This document shows, one piece after another, positions 13,830 through 20,600 of a DNA stretch of 22,685 nt. Both the position numbers and the translations under genes were made by a program. The stretch comes from Bacteroidales bacterium (GTDB lineage: Bacteria; Bacteroidota; Bacteroidia; Bacteroidales; P3), in the NCBI GenBank assembly GCA_016281475.1, contig JAEEIS010000175.1, positions 1 to 22,685 of the forward strand, read 5' to 3'. The notes beneath the pieces were generated by a model, which was not told the origin of the DNA, searched no databases, and saw nothing but the letters and a program-made list of their open reading frames with translations. Numbering within the stretch: position 1 is the stretch's first letter; each line of letters opens with the position of its first letter.

Positions 13830-14615
13830 ATGCAAGCACTCGTCACCGGAGCCACCTCAGGCATGGGCCTCGAATACTGCCGACAGCTCGCCCAGCGCGG
13901 GCACCACCTCGTCATGGTCTCCAACCAGCAAGACCTCCTCAACACCCTGCCCGCCCAACTCAGCCAGCAATACAACGTCCACGCCATAGGCCGCTACCAA
14001 GACCTCGCCGCCCCCGATGCCGCCCAGCAACTCTTCGACTGGTGCCAACAGCAGGACCTACAGATAGACATCCTCGTCAACAACGCCGGCATGTTCTTCT
14101 TCCACGAACTCACCCCCGACTACACCCTCCGTGCCGAAACCATGCTCGCCCTCCACATGCTAACCCCCACCCGCCTCTGCACCCTCTTTGGCGAAGAGAT
14201 GAAACATCGCCGCCAAGGCTACATCATCAACGTCTCCAGCCTCACCGCCCAGATACCCGCCCCCGGCATCACCATCTATGCCGCCACCAAGGCCTACCTC
14301 AAAAGCTACTCCAAGTCGCTCTACTTCGAAATGCGCCCTTACGGCGTGGGTGTCACCACCGTGCTGCCCGCCGCCATAGCCACACCCCTCTACAACATCC
14401 CTCCCCGCACCCTCTCGCTCCTCTCCCGACTCGGCATCATCCGCACCCCCCAGTGGCTCGTCCGCCGTGCCCTGCGCGGCACGTTCCGCCGCCGCCACTA
14501 CGTCAAGCCCGGCCTCATCAACTACCTCGCCCCTCCTCTCATCCACCTCCTCCCCAACAGCCTCGAAACCCGCCTCTGGATGAAATTACGAAAACAAACG
14601 GCAGCAGAATCTTAA
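13830..14615 (+). CDS. Short-chain dehydrogenase/reductase (SDR)
   Basis: 261 residues with the classical SDR layout. The nucleotide-binding Gly motif TGATSGMG is at residues 6-13, NNAG near residue 88, the catalytic Ser in VSSLTAQIP near residue 135, and the YAATK active-site Tyr-Lys pair near 151-155, followed by LPAAIATPLY. It therefore should be an active NAD(P)(H)-dependent oxidoreductase; substrate unknown. The C-terminal extension (RRALRGTFRRRHYVKPGLINYLAPPLIHLLPNS) is basic and partly hydrophobic, as in SDRs that sit at the membrane or use lipid-like substrates. It starts 30 nt after the DUF2461 gene. Confidence 0.92.
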   Translation: MQALVTGATSGMGLEYCRQLAQRGHHLVMVSNQQDLLNTLPAQLSQQYNVHAIGRYQDLAAPDAAQQLFDWCQQQDLQIDILVNNAGMFFFHELTPDYTLRAETMLALHMLTPTRLCTLFGEEMKHRRQGYIINVSSLTAQIPAPGITIYAATKAYLKSYSKSLYFEMRPYGVGVTTVLPAAIATPLYNIPPRTLSLLSRLGIIRTPQWLVRRALRGTFRRRHYVKPGLINYLAPPLIHLLPNSLETRLWMKLRKQTAAES

Positions 14616-14639
14616 TTTTTAATTCTTAATTTTTAATTT
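14612..14639. repeat. Period-7 AT repeat between the two SDR genes
   Basis: Four head-to-tail heptamers: TTAATTT, TTAATTC, TTAATTT and TTAATTT. The array fills the intergenic gap and ends 2 nt before the next ATG, where a ribosome binding site would be. The same heptamers appear at 16300-16320. Confidence 0.75.
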
Positions 14640-14641
14640 CC

Positions 14642-15415
14642 ATGACCATCATCGTCACAGGAGCCACCGGAGCCATCGGCTCCGCCGCAGTCACCCGACT
14701 CCGCGCTCTCGGCCACACCGTCATCGGCACCTCTCGCCGGACCGAACACGAAGGCTTCCGCCCGCTCGACATCAGTTCGCCCTCGTCAATAGATGCATTC
14801 GTCCAAGGCCTCGAAGCCGACCACATCCGTGTCGACGGCCTGCTCAATAACGCCGGCACCCAGCTCCCCACCTACCAAACCACTCCCGAAGGCTTCGAGC
14901 GCGTCACCGCCACCAACTACCTCGGCACCTATCTCCTCACCCGTCGGCTACTGCCGTTGATGAACCCCGGCGCACACGTGGTCAGCACCGTATCGCTCTC
15001 GTGCTACGTGTCGCACCTCGACAAGTCGTTCCTCACCCCCTCGCCCGAAAGCTACCGACAGGTGGGCACCTACGCCAACAGCAAGATGGCCGTGATGCTC
15101 TTTGCCGAAGAGCTGCACCGCCGCTATGCCGACCGCCTCACCGTCCACGTCACCGACCCCGGCATCGTCAACAGCCGCATCCTGCACATGGACCGCTGGT
15201 TCGACCCCCTCGCCGACCTCATCTTCCGCCCCCTCTGCAAAACGCCCCAGCAAGGAGCCCTGCCCGCCGTCAACGCCCTGCAGTACCATGCCCCCGAAGG
15301 CAATCCGCTGCTCCTCTTCCGTGGCCGCCGCCACCAAGCCGTTCCCCGCCGCTGGCAGCGTCCCGACATGGCTCGCTGGCTCTGGGACGAAACCGAACGC
15401 CTGCTCAACATATAG
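14642..15415 (+). CDS. Short-chain dehydrogenase/reductase (SDR), second subfamily
   Basis: 257 residues. Gly motif TGATGAIG at residues 6-13, NNAGTQLP near residue 67, TVSLSCYVS with the putative catalytic Ser, and YANSK, where Tyr and Lys keep the YxxxK spacing, followed by VHVTDPGIVNSRI. The sequence pattern resembles the retinol dehydrogenase/WW-domain-oxidoreductase-like SDRs, but the substrate is unknown. It is not a close copy of the preceding SDR, so this is a functional pairing rather than a recent duplication. The C-terminus (LFRGRRHQAVPRRWQRPDMARWLWDETERLL) is basic and conserved-looking. Downstream is C-rich sequence without a gene. Confidence 0.92.
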   Translation: MTIIVTGATGAIGSAAVTRLRALGHTVIGTSRRTEHEGFRPLDISSPSSIDAFVQGLEADHIRVDGLLNNAGTQLPTYQTTPEGFERVTATNYLGTYLLTRRLLPLMNPGAHVVSTVSLSCYVSHLDKSFLTPSPESYRQVGTYANSKMAVMLFAEELHRRYADRLTVHVTDPGIVNSRILHMDRWFDPLADLIFRPLCKTPQQGALPAVNALQYHAPEGNPLLLFRGRRHQAVPRRWQRPDMARWLWDETERLLNI

Positions 15416-15610
15416 CCGCCCCCGCACCACCCTCCACTCCCACCCGCCTCCACTCCTATTCAACCCCTCTTCTCCCCCATGAGACTCCCGACTTTCCCCG
15501 CTCCATCAAGGCTCCATCATGTATCGTTCATTGCTGCTAGAGCGAAGAAGTGCATATCGCAACCATATTAAAAAAACAAATTAGGTAAAGGCTGCATGCG
15601 CCGCAGACAC

Positions 15611-15642
15611 AAAAAAAGATGCCCGACCTGCGGTCGGGCATC
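15611..15642 (-). terminator. Terminator of the outer-membrane protein gene
   Basis: GATGCCCGACC and GGTCGGGCATC form a perfect 11-bp stem with a 3-nt loop. On the minus strand it runs into TTTTTTT (complement of 15611-15617). It sits 22 nt beyond the stop codon of the minus-strand gene and may also stop plus-strand readthrough from the SDR genes. Confidence 0.9.
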
Positions 15643-15663
15643 TACCTTTATAACAACCATTAA

Positions 15664-16119
15664 TTAGTTGAGTTTGTATCTGATACCGAGAGCACCAGCC
15701 CAGCCGAAGCTGTTGACGCACTCCTTCGGCAGCACAAACTCGTATTCCGGACGGACGTCGAGCGTAATCTGGAAGGGGAAGTCGGCGAAGTTAGCCTCAA
15801 GACCAAGCTGAAGGGCAACGGCAACACCAACACCGTGGTTCTTGCAGAAGCTCACCTTGGCACCGGGACCGGCAAACCAACCCAGCCAGTCGGTGATGCC
15901 ACCCTTCCACTGGTAGACACCTGCCAGGTAGAAGTAGTCGAGACCAGGAAGTCTGGCACCCAGGTCGAACTCGGCACGGTTGGAACCGAGACCCTTCTGA
16001 TAGGAGATTTCTGCGCCGTAGCTGGAACCGCCACCGAAACGAAGACCGATAGCATCTTGAGCGCTAGCTGCAAAACCAAAGGCGAAAATTGCCACAATTA
16101 ATACAACGATTTTCTTCAT
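15664..16119 (-). CDS. Small outer-membrane beta-barrel-like protein
   Basis: 151 residues. MKKIVVLIVAIFAFGFAASAQ is a cleavable signal peptide with cleavage after ASA. The mature ~130 residues alternate short beta strands and turns (IGLRFGGGSSYGAEISYQKGL, RAEFDLGARL, YFYLAGVYQWKG, LGWFAGPGAKVSF, GVAVALQLGLEANF, FQITLDVRPEYEFVL), and the protein ends in the aromatic-flanked strand GALGIRYKLN. This fits an eight-strand outer-membrane barrel, similar to small porin-like proteins of Bacteroidetes. Function is unknown. It has a clear promoter and terminator and is monocistronic. Confidence 0.82.
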   Translation of the reverse strand: MKKIVVLIVAIFAFGFAASAQDAIGLRFGGGSSYGAEISYQKGLGSNRAEFDLGARLPGLDYFYLAGVYQWKGGITDWLGWFAGPGAKVSFCKNHGVGVAVALQLGLEANFADFPFQITLDVRPEYEFVLPKECVNSFGWAGALGIRYKLN

Positions 16120-16183
16120 AATGTTGTTGATTTTAGATTGTTATTAAAAAATGTTTGTTAAACGTCCTTTTTTGTTTGAAATG

Positions 16184-16191
16184 CAAAGTTA
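16184..16191 (-). promoter_or_regulatory. Promoter -7 box of the outer-membrane protein gene
   Basis: On the minus strand this reads TAACTTTG, an exact TAnnTTTG. TTG-containing sequence precedes it at about the expected distance. Transcription would start near 16177, with a leader of about 58 nt. Confidence 0.65.
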
Positions 16192-16231
16192 CAAAAAAAA
16201 TGAAAAATAACAATTAAAAATGTAGATTTCT

Positions 16232-16262
16232 GTTGATTTTTTACAAAAAAGTAGTACTTTTG
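16232..16262 (+). promoter_or_regulatory. Promoter of the nadE-like gene
   Basis: GTTG (16232-16235), a 19-nt spacer and TACTTTTG (16255-16262) match the Bacteroidetes -33/-7 pattern. Transcription should begin near 16269, about 60 nt before the ATG; the leader ends in a period-7 AT repeat. Confidence 0.65.
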
Positions 16263-16299
16263 CATAATGAAACAAACAGCCCCCTTCGGCAATAAAATA

Positions 16300-16320
16300 T
16301 TAATTCTTAATTTTTAATTC
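16300..16320. repeat. Period-7 AT repeat in the nadE leader
   Basis: Three heptamers, TTAATTC, TTAATTT and TTAATTC, end 9 nt before the ATG. They are the same units as at 14612-14639, so the element is dispersed rather than locally formed. Confidence 0.7.
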
Positions 16321-16329
16321 CTACAGAAG

Positions 16330-17886
16330 ATGAATATCCATATAGTACAACACGACATCGCGACCAACAATCCCGAGGAGAACATGCGCTGGATTATTGA
16401 GGAGCTGGACAAGCCCGAAAGCCGCGAGGCACTACTGACTGTCTTTCCTGCCTGCACGCTGTGCGGCTACCCCCAGTTTGGCTCTGTGGCATACACCGAC
16501 CTGCAAAAACGCGCGCAGGCCTGCCTGCAGGAGCTGGTGGAGCGGTCGGAGCACCGCGCATTTCTGGTGGGCATGCCCCTTCAGATACAGGACAAGGGGC
16601 TGTGCAACGCCATCGTGTTTGTGCAGAACTGCGCCGTGCGCGGCATCATCACCAAGAAGTATCTCGCCCCCGACGAGCAGAAGTATTTCGTGCGCGGCGA
16701 GGGCATTCAGGTCATCCAGTACCAGGAGCAGCAGATTGCCATCGGATTCTACGAGGATTTGAAGGAGCTGTCGAAATCGCACATCGAGCAGCCCGACATC
16801 GTGGTGTGCTGCGGCTGCAACGTGTTTGACTACAACAAGCCCTACCGCATCCGCTACCGCATGCATAAGATTGTGGAGAATCTGAACTCGGGGCTGGTGT
16901 TTGTGAACCGCACGGGCGGCGAGGGCAGTTTCATCTATGCCGGCGGCAGCATGGCACTGAACGCGGCGGGGACGGTGCTGTGCCAGTTCCCCTACTTCGA
17001 GGAGCACGCCGAGAGCGTGGACATGCAGCTGATGGAGGAATGCGCCGACGAGAAGCCTGAGGCAGTGGAGCTGGTGTATAAGGGACTGGTGATGGGCGTG
17101 AGGGACTATTTCCGCAAGAACGGGCTGAAACGGGCCGTGCTGGGACTGTCGGGCGGCATGGACAGCGCGATGGTGTGCGTGATTGCCGCCGACGCCATCG
17201 GTCCCGAGAATGTGCACGGACTGCTGATGCCGTCGCAATATAGCACCGACCACAGCGTGAAGGACGCTATGGACTTAGCCAACAACCTAGGCGTGAGCTA
17301 CGACATTGTGCCCATCAAGCCGATGTTCGACACGCTGCGCGAGTGCATGAAACCCGTGTTTGGCGACCGCCCAGAGGATGTGACTGAGGAGAACATGCAG
17401 GCACGCATTCGCGGCACGATAGTGATGAGCTATGCCAACAAGTTTGGAGCCATGGCGCTGAACACCACCAATAAGTCGGAGGCGGCCATGGGCTACGGCA
17501 CCCTCTATGGCGACAGCTGCGGCGGACTGAGCGTAATCGGCGACCTGTATAAGACCGAGGTATACGAGCTGGCAGAATACATCAACCGCGACGGCGAGCG
17601 CATCCCCATCAACACCATACAGAAACCCCCATCGGCCGAGCTGCGTCCCGGACAGAAGGACACCGACTCGCTGCCCGACTACAGCGTGCTGGACGCGATA
17701 CTGAACCTGCATATCGAAGAGCAGATGTGCCAGGAGGAGATTGTGGAGGAGGGCTACGACGCGGAGCTGGTGGCATCGGTGCTGCGCAAGGTGCGCATCA
17801 ACGAATGGAAGCGGCTGCAGTTCGCCCCAGTGCTGAAGGTGTCGCCCATGAGCTTCGGGCTGGACAGAAGAGTGCCAGTGAGCTAA
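16330..17886 (+). CDS. nadE: NAD+ synthetase with degenerate N-terminal glutaminase (nitrilase) domain
   Basis: 518 residues: an N-terminal nitrilase-like domain (about 1-245) and a C-terminal NAD+ synthetase domain (about 250-518). The synthetase half is intact: ATP-binding S274-GGMDS279, LMPSQYST, N381-KSE384 with GYGTLYGD, and VIGDLYKTEVYELAEY. It should make NAD+ from deamido-NAD+ with ATP. The glutaminase half normally supplies ammonia from glutamine through a Glu-Lys-Cys triad. Here the expected Glu (FPELxLxGYP) is Ala41 (FPACTLCGYP) and the expected Cys (ICEDxW) is Tyr141 (GFYEDL), with only a Lys (K109/K110) left. The domain also looks shortened after that Lys. The protein may use free ammonia, or an active subunit elsewhere. 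Own promoter upstream; codons are G-rich at third positions. Confidence 0.88.
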   Translation: MNIHIVQHDIATNNPEENMRWIIEELDKPESREALLTVFPACTLCGYPQFGSVAYTDLQKRAQACLQELVERSEHRAFLVGMPLQIQDKGLCNAIVFVQNCAVRGIITKKYLAPDEQKYFVRGEGIQVIQYQEQQIAIGFYEDLKELSKSHIEQPDIVVCCGCNVFDYNKPYRIRYRMHKIVENLNSGLVFVNRTGGEGSFIYAGGSMALNAAGTVLCQFPYFEEHAESVDMQLMEECADEKPEAVELVYKGLVMGVRDYFRKNGLKRAVLGLSGGMDSAMVCVIAADAIGPENVHGLLMPSQYSTDHSVKDAMDLANNLGVSYDIVPIKPMFDTLRECMKPVFGDRPEDVTEENMQARIRGTIVMSYANKFGAMALNTTNKSEAAMGYGTLYGDSCGGLSVIGDLYKTEVYELAEYINRDGERIPINTIQKPPSAELRPGQKDTDSLPDYSVLDAILNLHIEEQMCQEEIVEEGYDAELVASVLRKVRINEWKRLQFAPVLKVSPMSFGLDRRVPVS

Positions 17887-17893
17887 TATTTTA

Positions 17894-17965
17894 GGAGTAA
17901 TCGGAATTATCGGAGTAATCAGATTATTCAGAATAATCCGACAACTCCGAATAATCGGAATAATC
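17894..17965. repeat. Period-9 tandem repeat array (8 degenerate copies)
   Basis: Eight adjacent 9-mers fill the gap between nadE and the helicase: GGAGTAATC, GGAATTATC, GGAGTAATC, AGATTATTC, AGAATAATC, CGACAACTC, CGAATAATC and GGAATAATC. The consensus is (A/G)GANTAATC, with every unit starting at a GA and ending in TC. The array ends 2 nt before the helicase ATG and leaves no ordinary ribosome binding site. Confidence 0.85.
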
Positions 17966-17967
17966 AG

Positions 17968-20493
17968 ATGATGGAGCGCAATCCTCAGATTGAGTTGGCG
18001 GAACGATATATCGTGGAGACGGGCATGTCGCTGTTTCTGACCGGCAAGGCGGGCACGGGAAAGACCACTTTCCTGCGCCATATAGCGGAGCACTGCCCCA
18101 AACGCCATGTGGTGGTGGCTCCTACGGGGGTGGCGGCGGTGAATGCCGGCGGGGTGACGATACACAGCTTCTTCCAACTGCCATTCTGTCCCTATCTGCC
18201 CGATATTCCCGAGCTGGTGACAGAGTACCAGATGCCGGAACAGCAACGCCAGCTGCGCAAGAGCAAGATGGACATCATCCGCACGCTGGACCTGCTTATC
18301 ATCGACGAGATAAGCATGGTGCGAGCCGACCTGCTGGACGCGGTGGATGCCACATTGCGACGCTACCGCTGCAACAGCCAACCTTTTGGCGGCGTGCAGC
18401 TGCTGATGATTGGCGACGTGCAACAGTTGGCTCCCGTGGTCACTGAGGAGGAACGCCCCTATATGGAGCGCGTCTACCCATCGCCTTTCTTCTTCCACAG
18501 CAAGGCGTTGCAACGACTACGCTATGTCACAATACAGCTGACCACCATCTACCGCCAACAGGACAGCCACTTCGTGGAGCTGCTGAACAATGTGCGCGAC
18601 AACCATTTCGACCAAGCGACATTGGATGCCCTTAACTCCCGAGTGAGACACACCCCCCGCCTTGCGGCAGACCACTCTGGGACATACCCCGGCTCTTCGA
18701 GCCACCCCTCTAAAGAGGGGACGGCTAACGCAGCAAGCAATTCACAACACTCGTCTCATGACGGCACTGCCGAGCCGATATTGCTTACCACCCACAACTA
18801 TCAGGCCGACCGTGTGAACCAGCAACGGCTCGATGCCCTCAAGACGGAGCCGTTCACATTGGAGGCAAGGGTGCAAGGCAATTTCCCAGATGGTTCCGCC
18901 CCAACGGACAAGACGCTGGTGCTAAAGCCTGGAGCACAGGTGATGTTTGTAAAGAACGACAGCAGCGGCGCACACCGCTATTACAACGGCAAAATCGGGA
19001 CCGTGAGGGAATTGAACGAGGTGTATGACGACAACGGCGACACCCAAATGGCGGTGGTTGTGGACGACGAGGATGGCACCACCATCAACGTCACGCCAGA
19101 ACGGTGGGAGAACATACGGTATGAGATAGACCCCGCTGACAACCAAATCAAACAGACCGTGGACGGCACGTTTGAACAGTACCCGCTCAAAACGGCATGG
19201 GCCATCACCATCCACAAGGCACAAGGACTGACATTCGACCGTGTGCAGATTGACGCGGCACACGCCTTCACCTATGGGCAGGTGTACGTGGCCTTGAGCC
19301 GTTGCCGCAGCCTCGAAGGACTTACGCTCCTCTCCCCTATTTCGGCCAACAATGTCTTCGACAGCCAAGATATTGCCCAGTTCAACAACACCCTCACCCC
19401 GCCCCAGCAGGCTGAGGCAGAGTTGGAGGGCTGTCGGACACAATATTATTACAACAAACTGTTCGAGCTGTTCGACATGAGTGCCATCAGCCATGAGGCA
19501 AACGCATTGGAACGCCTACTGCAAGAGCACCTCCGCAGCACCTATCCACAACAGGCGGCATTGATGACTGAGCAGGTGTGCCCAGAGATTGCCAACCTGT
19601 CTTCTGTGACAGAACGATTCCATCGCCAACTTATCGGCATCAGCCAGATGCCCGAAAGCGATGCCAAGCCCATTCTTGCCGAACGGGTGAACAAGGCTAC
19701 CGCCTATTTTCTAGAACAGACCAATGCCATCGGTGACAAGGTGCTGCCCATCCTCGACCTAGAGGTGGACAACAAGGATGTGTCCAAACGCCTTGCCGAC
19801 ATCGCAGAGCGATTCCGCACTGCCCACCAACTCAAACAGAAGGTACTACGATTGGTGCATGACAAGGGATTTGATATTGCCAGCTACCAGAAGTGCAAAG
19901 TGGACTTTGTGCTGGAGAAACCTAAGAAGCAAAAGAGCATCAGGGTGGAAGAGACTTACGCAGACAACAAGAACCCCAAGCTTATCAAAATCCTCACCAA
20001 GTGGCGCACCGCCCACGCCAAGGAGGACGGGCTGCCCGCCTATACCATCCTCACACAGAAGAGCCTGCTGGCGATTGCCGACCAGCTGCCCCGCGACCGC
20101 AAGTCGCTGCTGAAGATTTCGGGCATCGGGGCTGCCAAGGTGGACCGTTTCGGTGCCGAAATCATACAGATGGTGGAGGATTATTGCTACGACCAAGAGC
20201 ACCCCAAAGAGCCAGCCTACATGCTGGCGGCACGCCTGTTTGCAGAAGGGAAGAGTGTCGAGGACGTGGCTGGGGCGATGCTTAGAGCCATCTCTACGAC
20301 GGAAGGCTATCTGGTCACTGCCGTCGAAAAAGGGATACTGGACCCCAACCTGATTCTTGATGCTGAACAGCAGAGCGAGATACTGGGCTACATACAGGAG
20401 CATCCCGAAGTGACCACCCTCAAACCTCTGTTCGAACATTTTGAAGGCAAATATAGTTACTTCCAACTGCGCATAGCAAAACACCTTATTTAA
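17968..20493 (+). CDS. PIF1/RecD-like SF1 helicase with HRDC and C-terminal HTH domains
   Basis: 841 residues. Helicase core: Walker A G26-KAGTGKT33, APTGVAA at 51-57, TIHSFF at 64-69, Walker B D113-EIS, GDVQQLAP at 149-156, YRQ, and the late motifs TIHKAQG at 414-420 and VYVALSR at 439-445, all typical of PIF1-type 5'-3' DNA helicases. An HRDC domain (LTKWRTAHAKEDGLPAYTILTQKSLLAIA... LLKISGIGAAKVDRFG) spans about 670-740 and a RecQ-like HTH_40 domain (MLAARLFAEGKSVEDVAGAM... YSYFQLRIAKHL) about 752-838. The fusion is common in Bacteroidetes and points to genome maintenance. Odd: residues ~230-266, between helicase motifs, are encoded by a palindromic repeat (H246-PSKEG) that also lies after the gene. 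The ATG pair at 17968 directly abuts the period-9 array. Confidence 0.93.
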   Translation: MMERNPQIELAERYIVETGMSLFLTGKAGTGKTTFLRHIAEHCPKRHVVVAPTGVAAVNAGGVTIHSFFQLPFCPYLPDIPELVTEYQMPEQQRQLRKSKMDIIRTLDLLIIDEISMVRADLLDAVDATLRRYRCNSQPFGGVQLLMIGDVQQLAPVVTEEERPYMERVYPSPFFFHSKALQRLRYVTIQLTTIYRQQDSHFVELLNNVRDNHFDQATLDALNSRVRHTPRLAADHSGTYPGSSSHPSKEGTANAASNSQHSSHDGTAEPILLTTHNYQADRVNQQRLDALKTEPFTLEARVQGNFPDGSAPTDKTLVLKPGAQVMFVKNDSSGAHRYYNGKIGTVRELNEVYDDNGDTQMAVVVDDEDGTTINVTPERWENIRYEIDPADNQIKQTVDGTFEQYPLKTAWAITIHKAQGLTFDRVQIDAAHAFTYGQVYVALSRCRSLEGLTLLSPISANNVFDSQDIAQFNNTLTPPQQAEAELEGCRTQYYYNKLFELFDMSAISHEANALERLLQEHLRSTYPQQAALMTEQVCPEIANLSSVTERFHRQLIGISQMPESDAKPILAERVNKATAYFLEQTNAIGDKVLPILDLEVDNKDVSKRLADIAERFRTAHQLKQKVLRLVHDKGFDIASYQKCKVDFVLEKPKKQKSIRVEETYADNKNPKLIKILTKWRTAHAKEDGLPAYTILTQKSLLAIADQLPRDRKSLLKISGIGAAKVDRFGAEIIQMVEDYCYDQEHPKEPAYMLAARLFAEGKSVEDVAGAMLRAISTTEGYLVTAVEKGILDPNLILDAEQQSEILGYIQEHPEVTTLKPLFEHFEGKYSYFQLRIAKHLI
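18686..18724. repeat. Palindromic repeat carried in frame inside the helicase gene
   Basis: The perfect palindrome CCCCTCTAAAGAGGGG (18705-18720, core AA) is flanked upstream by CCCCGGC and CCA and followed by ACG. The 22-nt core CCACCCCTCTAAAGAGGGGACG recurs exactly at 20517-20538. Here it is translated as SHPSKEGT (helicase residues 245-252) in a Ser/Gly/Thr-rich, low-complexity insert that would be a surface loop. Confidence 0.8.
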
Positions 20494-20506
20494 TAAACAT
20501 GCCCCG

Positions 20507-20538
20507 GCCTTACGTCCACCCCTCTAAAGAGGGGACGC
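20507..20538. repeat. Second copy of the palindromic repeat, downstream of the helicase gene
   Basis: CCCCGGC, then CCACCCC and the palindrome CCCCTCTAAAGAGGGG (20519-20534) followed by GACG. It lies 13 nt after the helicase stop. The hairpin may also serve as a bidirectional terminator between the converging helicase and dipeptidase genes, but no T-run follows immediately. Confidence 0.8.
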
Positions 20539-20572
20539 GCGGGAGCGATCAAGCAACTCACCTCCACGAAGT

Positions 20573-20600
20573 TTCAATTTTCAATTTTCTATTTTCAACC
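20573..20600. repeat. Period-7 AT repeat at the 3' end of the dipeptidase gene
   Basis: Heptamers TTCAATT, TTCAATT, TTCTATT and TTCAACC run head to tail and touch the dipeptidase stop codon. They resemble the TTAATTT/TTAATTC arrays before the second SDR gene and nadE, with C in place of A. Confidence 0.65.

Noticed and set aside
13065..13835. 256-codon minus-strand frame opposite the DUF2461 gene
   Set aside because: Val/Glu/Gly-rich translation is the usual antisense image of C-rich codons; the plus-strand protein has clear family motifs.
15416..15610. Gene between the second SDR and the outer-membrane protein
   Set aside because: The C-rich sequence yields only Pro/Ser/Arg-rich frames continuing from antisense or shifted reading of the SDR gene; no start, motif or promoter is seen.
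16432..17253. 273-codon minus-strand frame inside nadE
   Set aside because: Antisense shadow; repetitive His/Leu/Val content and no start context.
17894..17965. Possible CRISPR array
   Set aside because: Units are only 9 bp, contiguous and degenerate, without spacers or cas genes.
17287..18513. 408-codon open frame on the minus strand across nadE and the helicase start
   Set aside because: It is antisense to two well-identified genes, has His/Gln/Leu-rich low-complexity composition typical of a shadow of G-rich coding DNA, and crosses the tandem repeat array.
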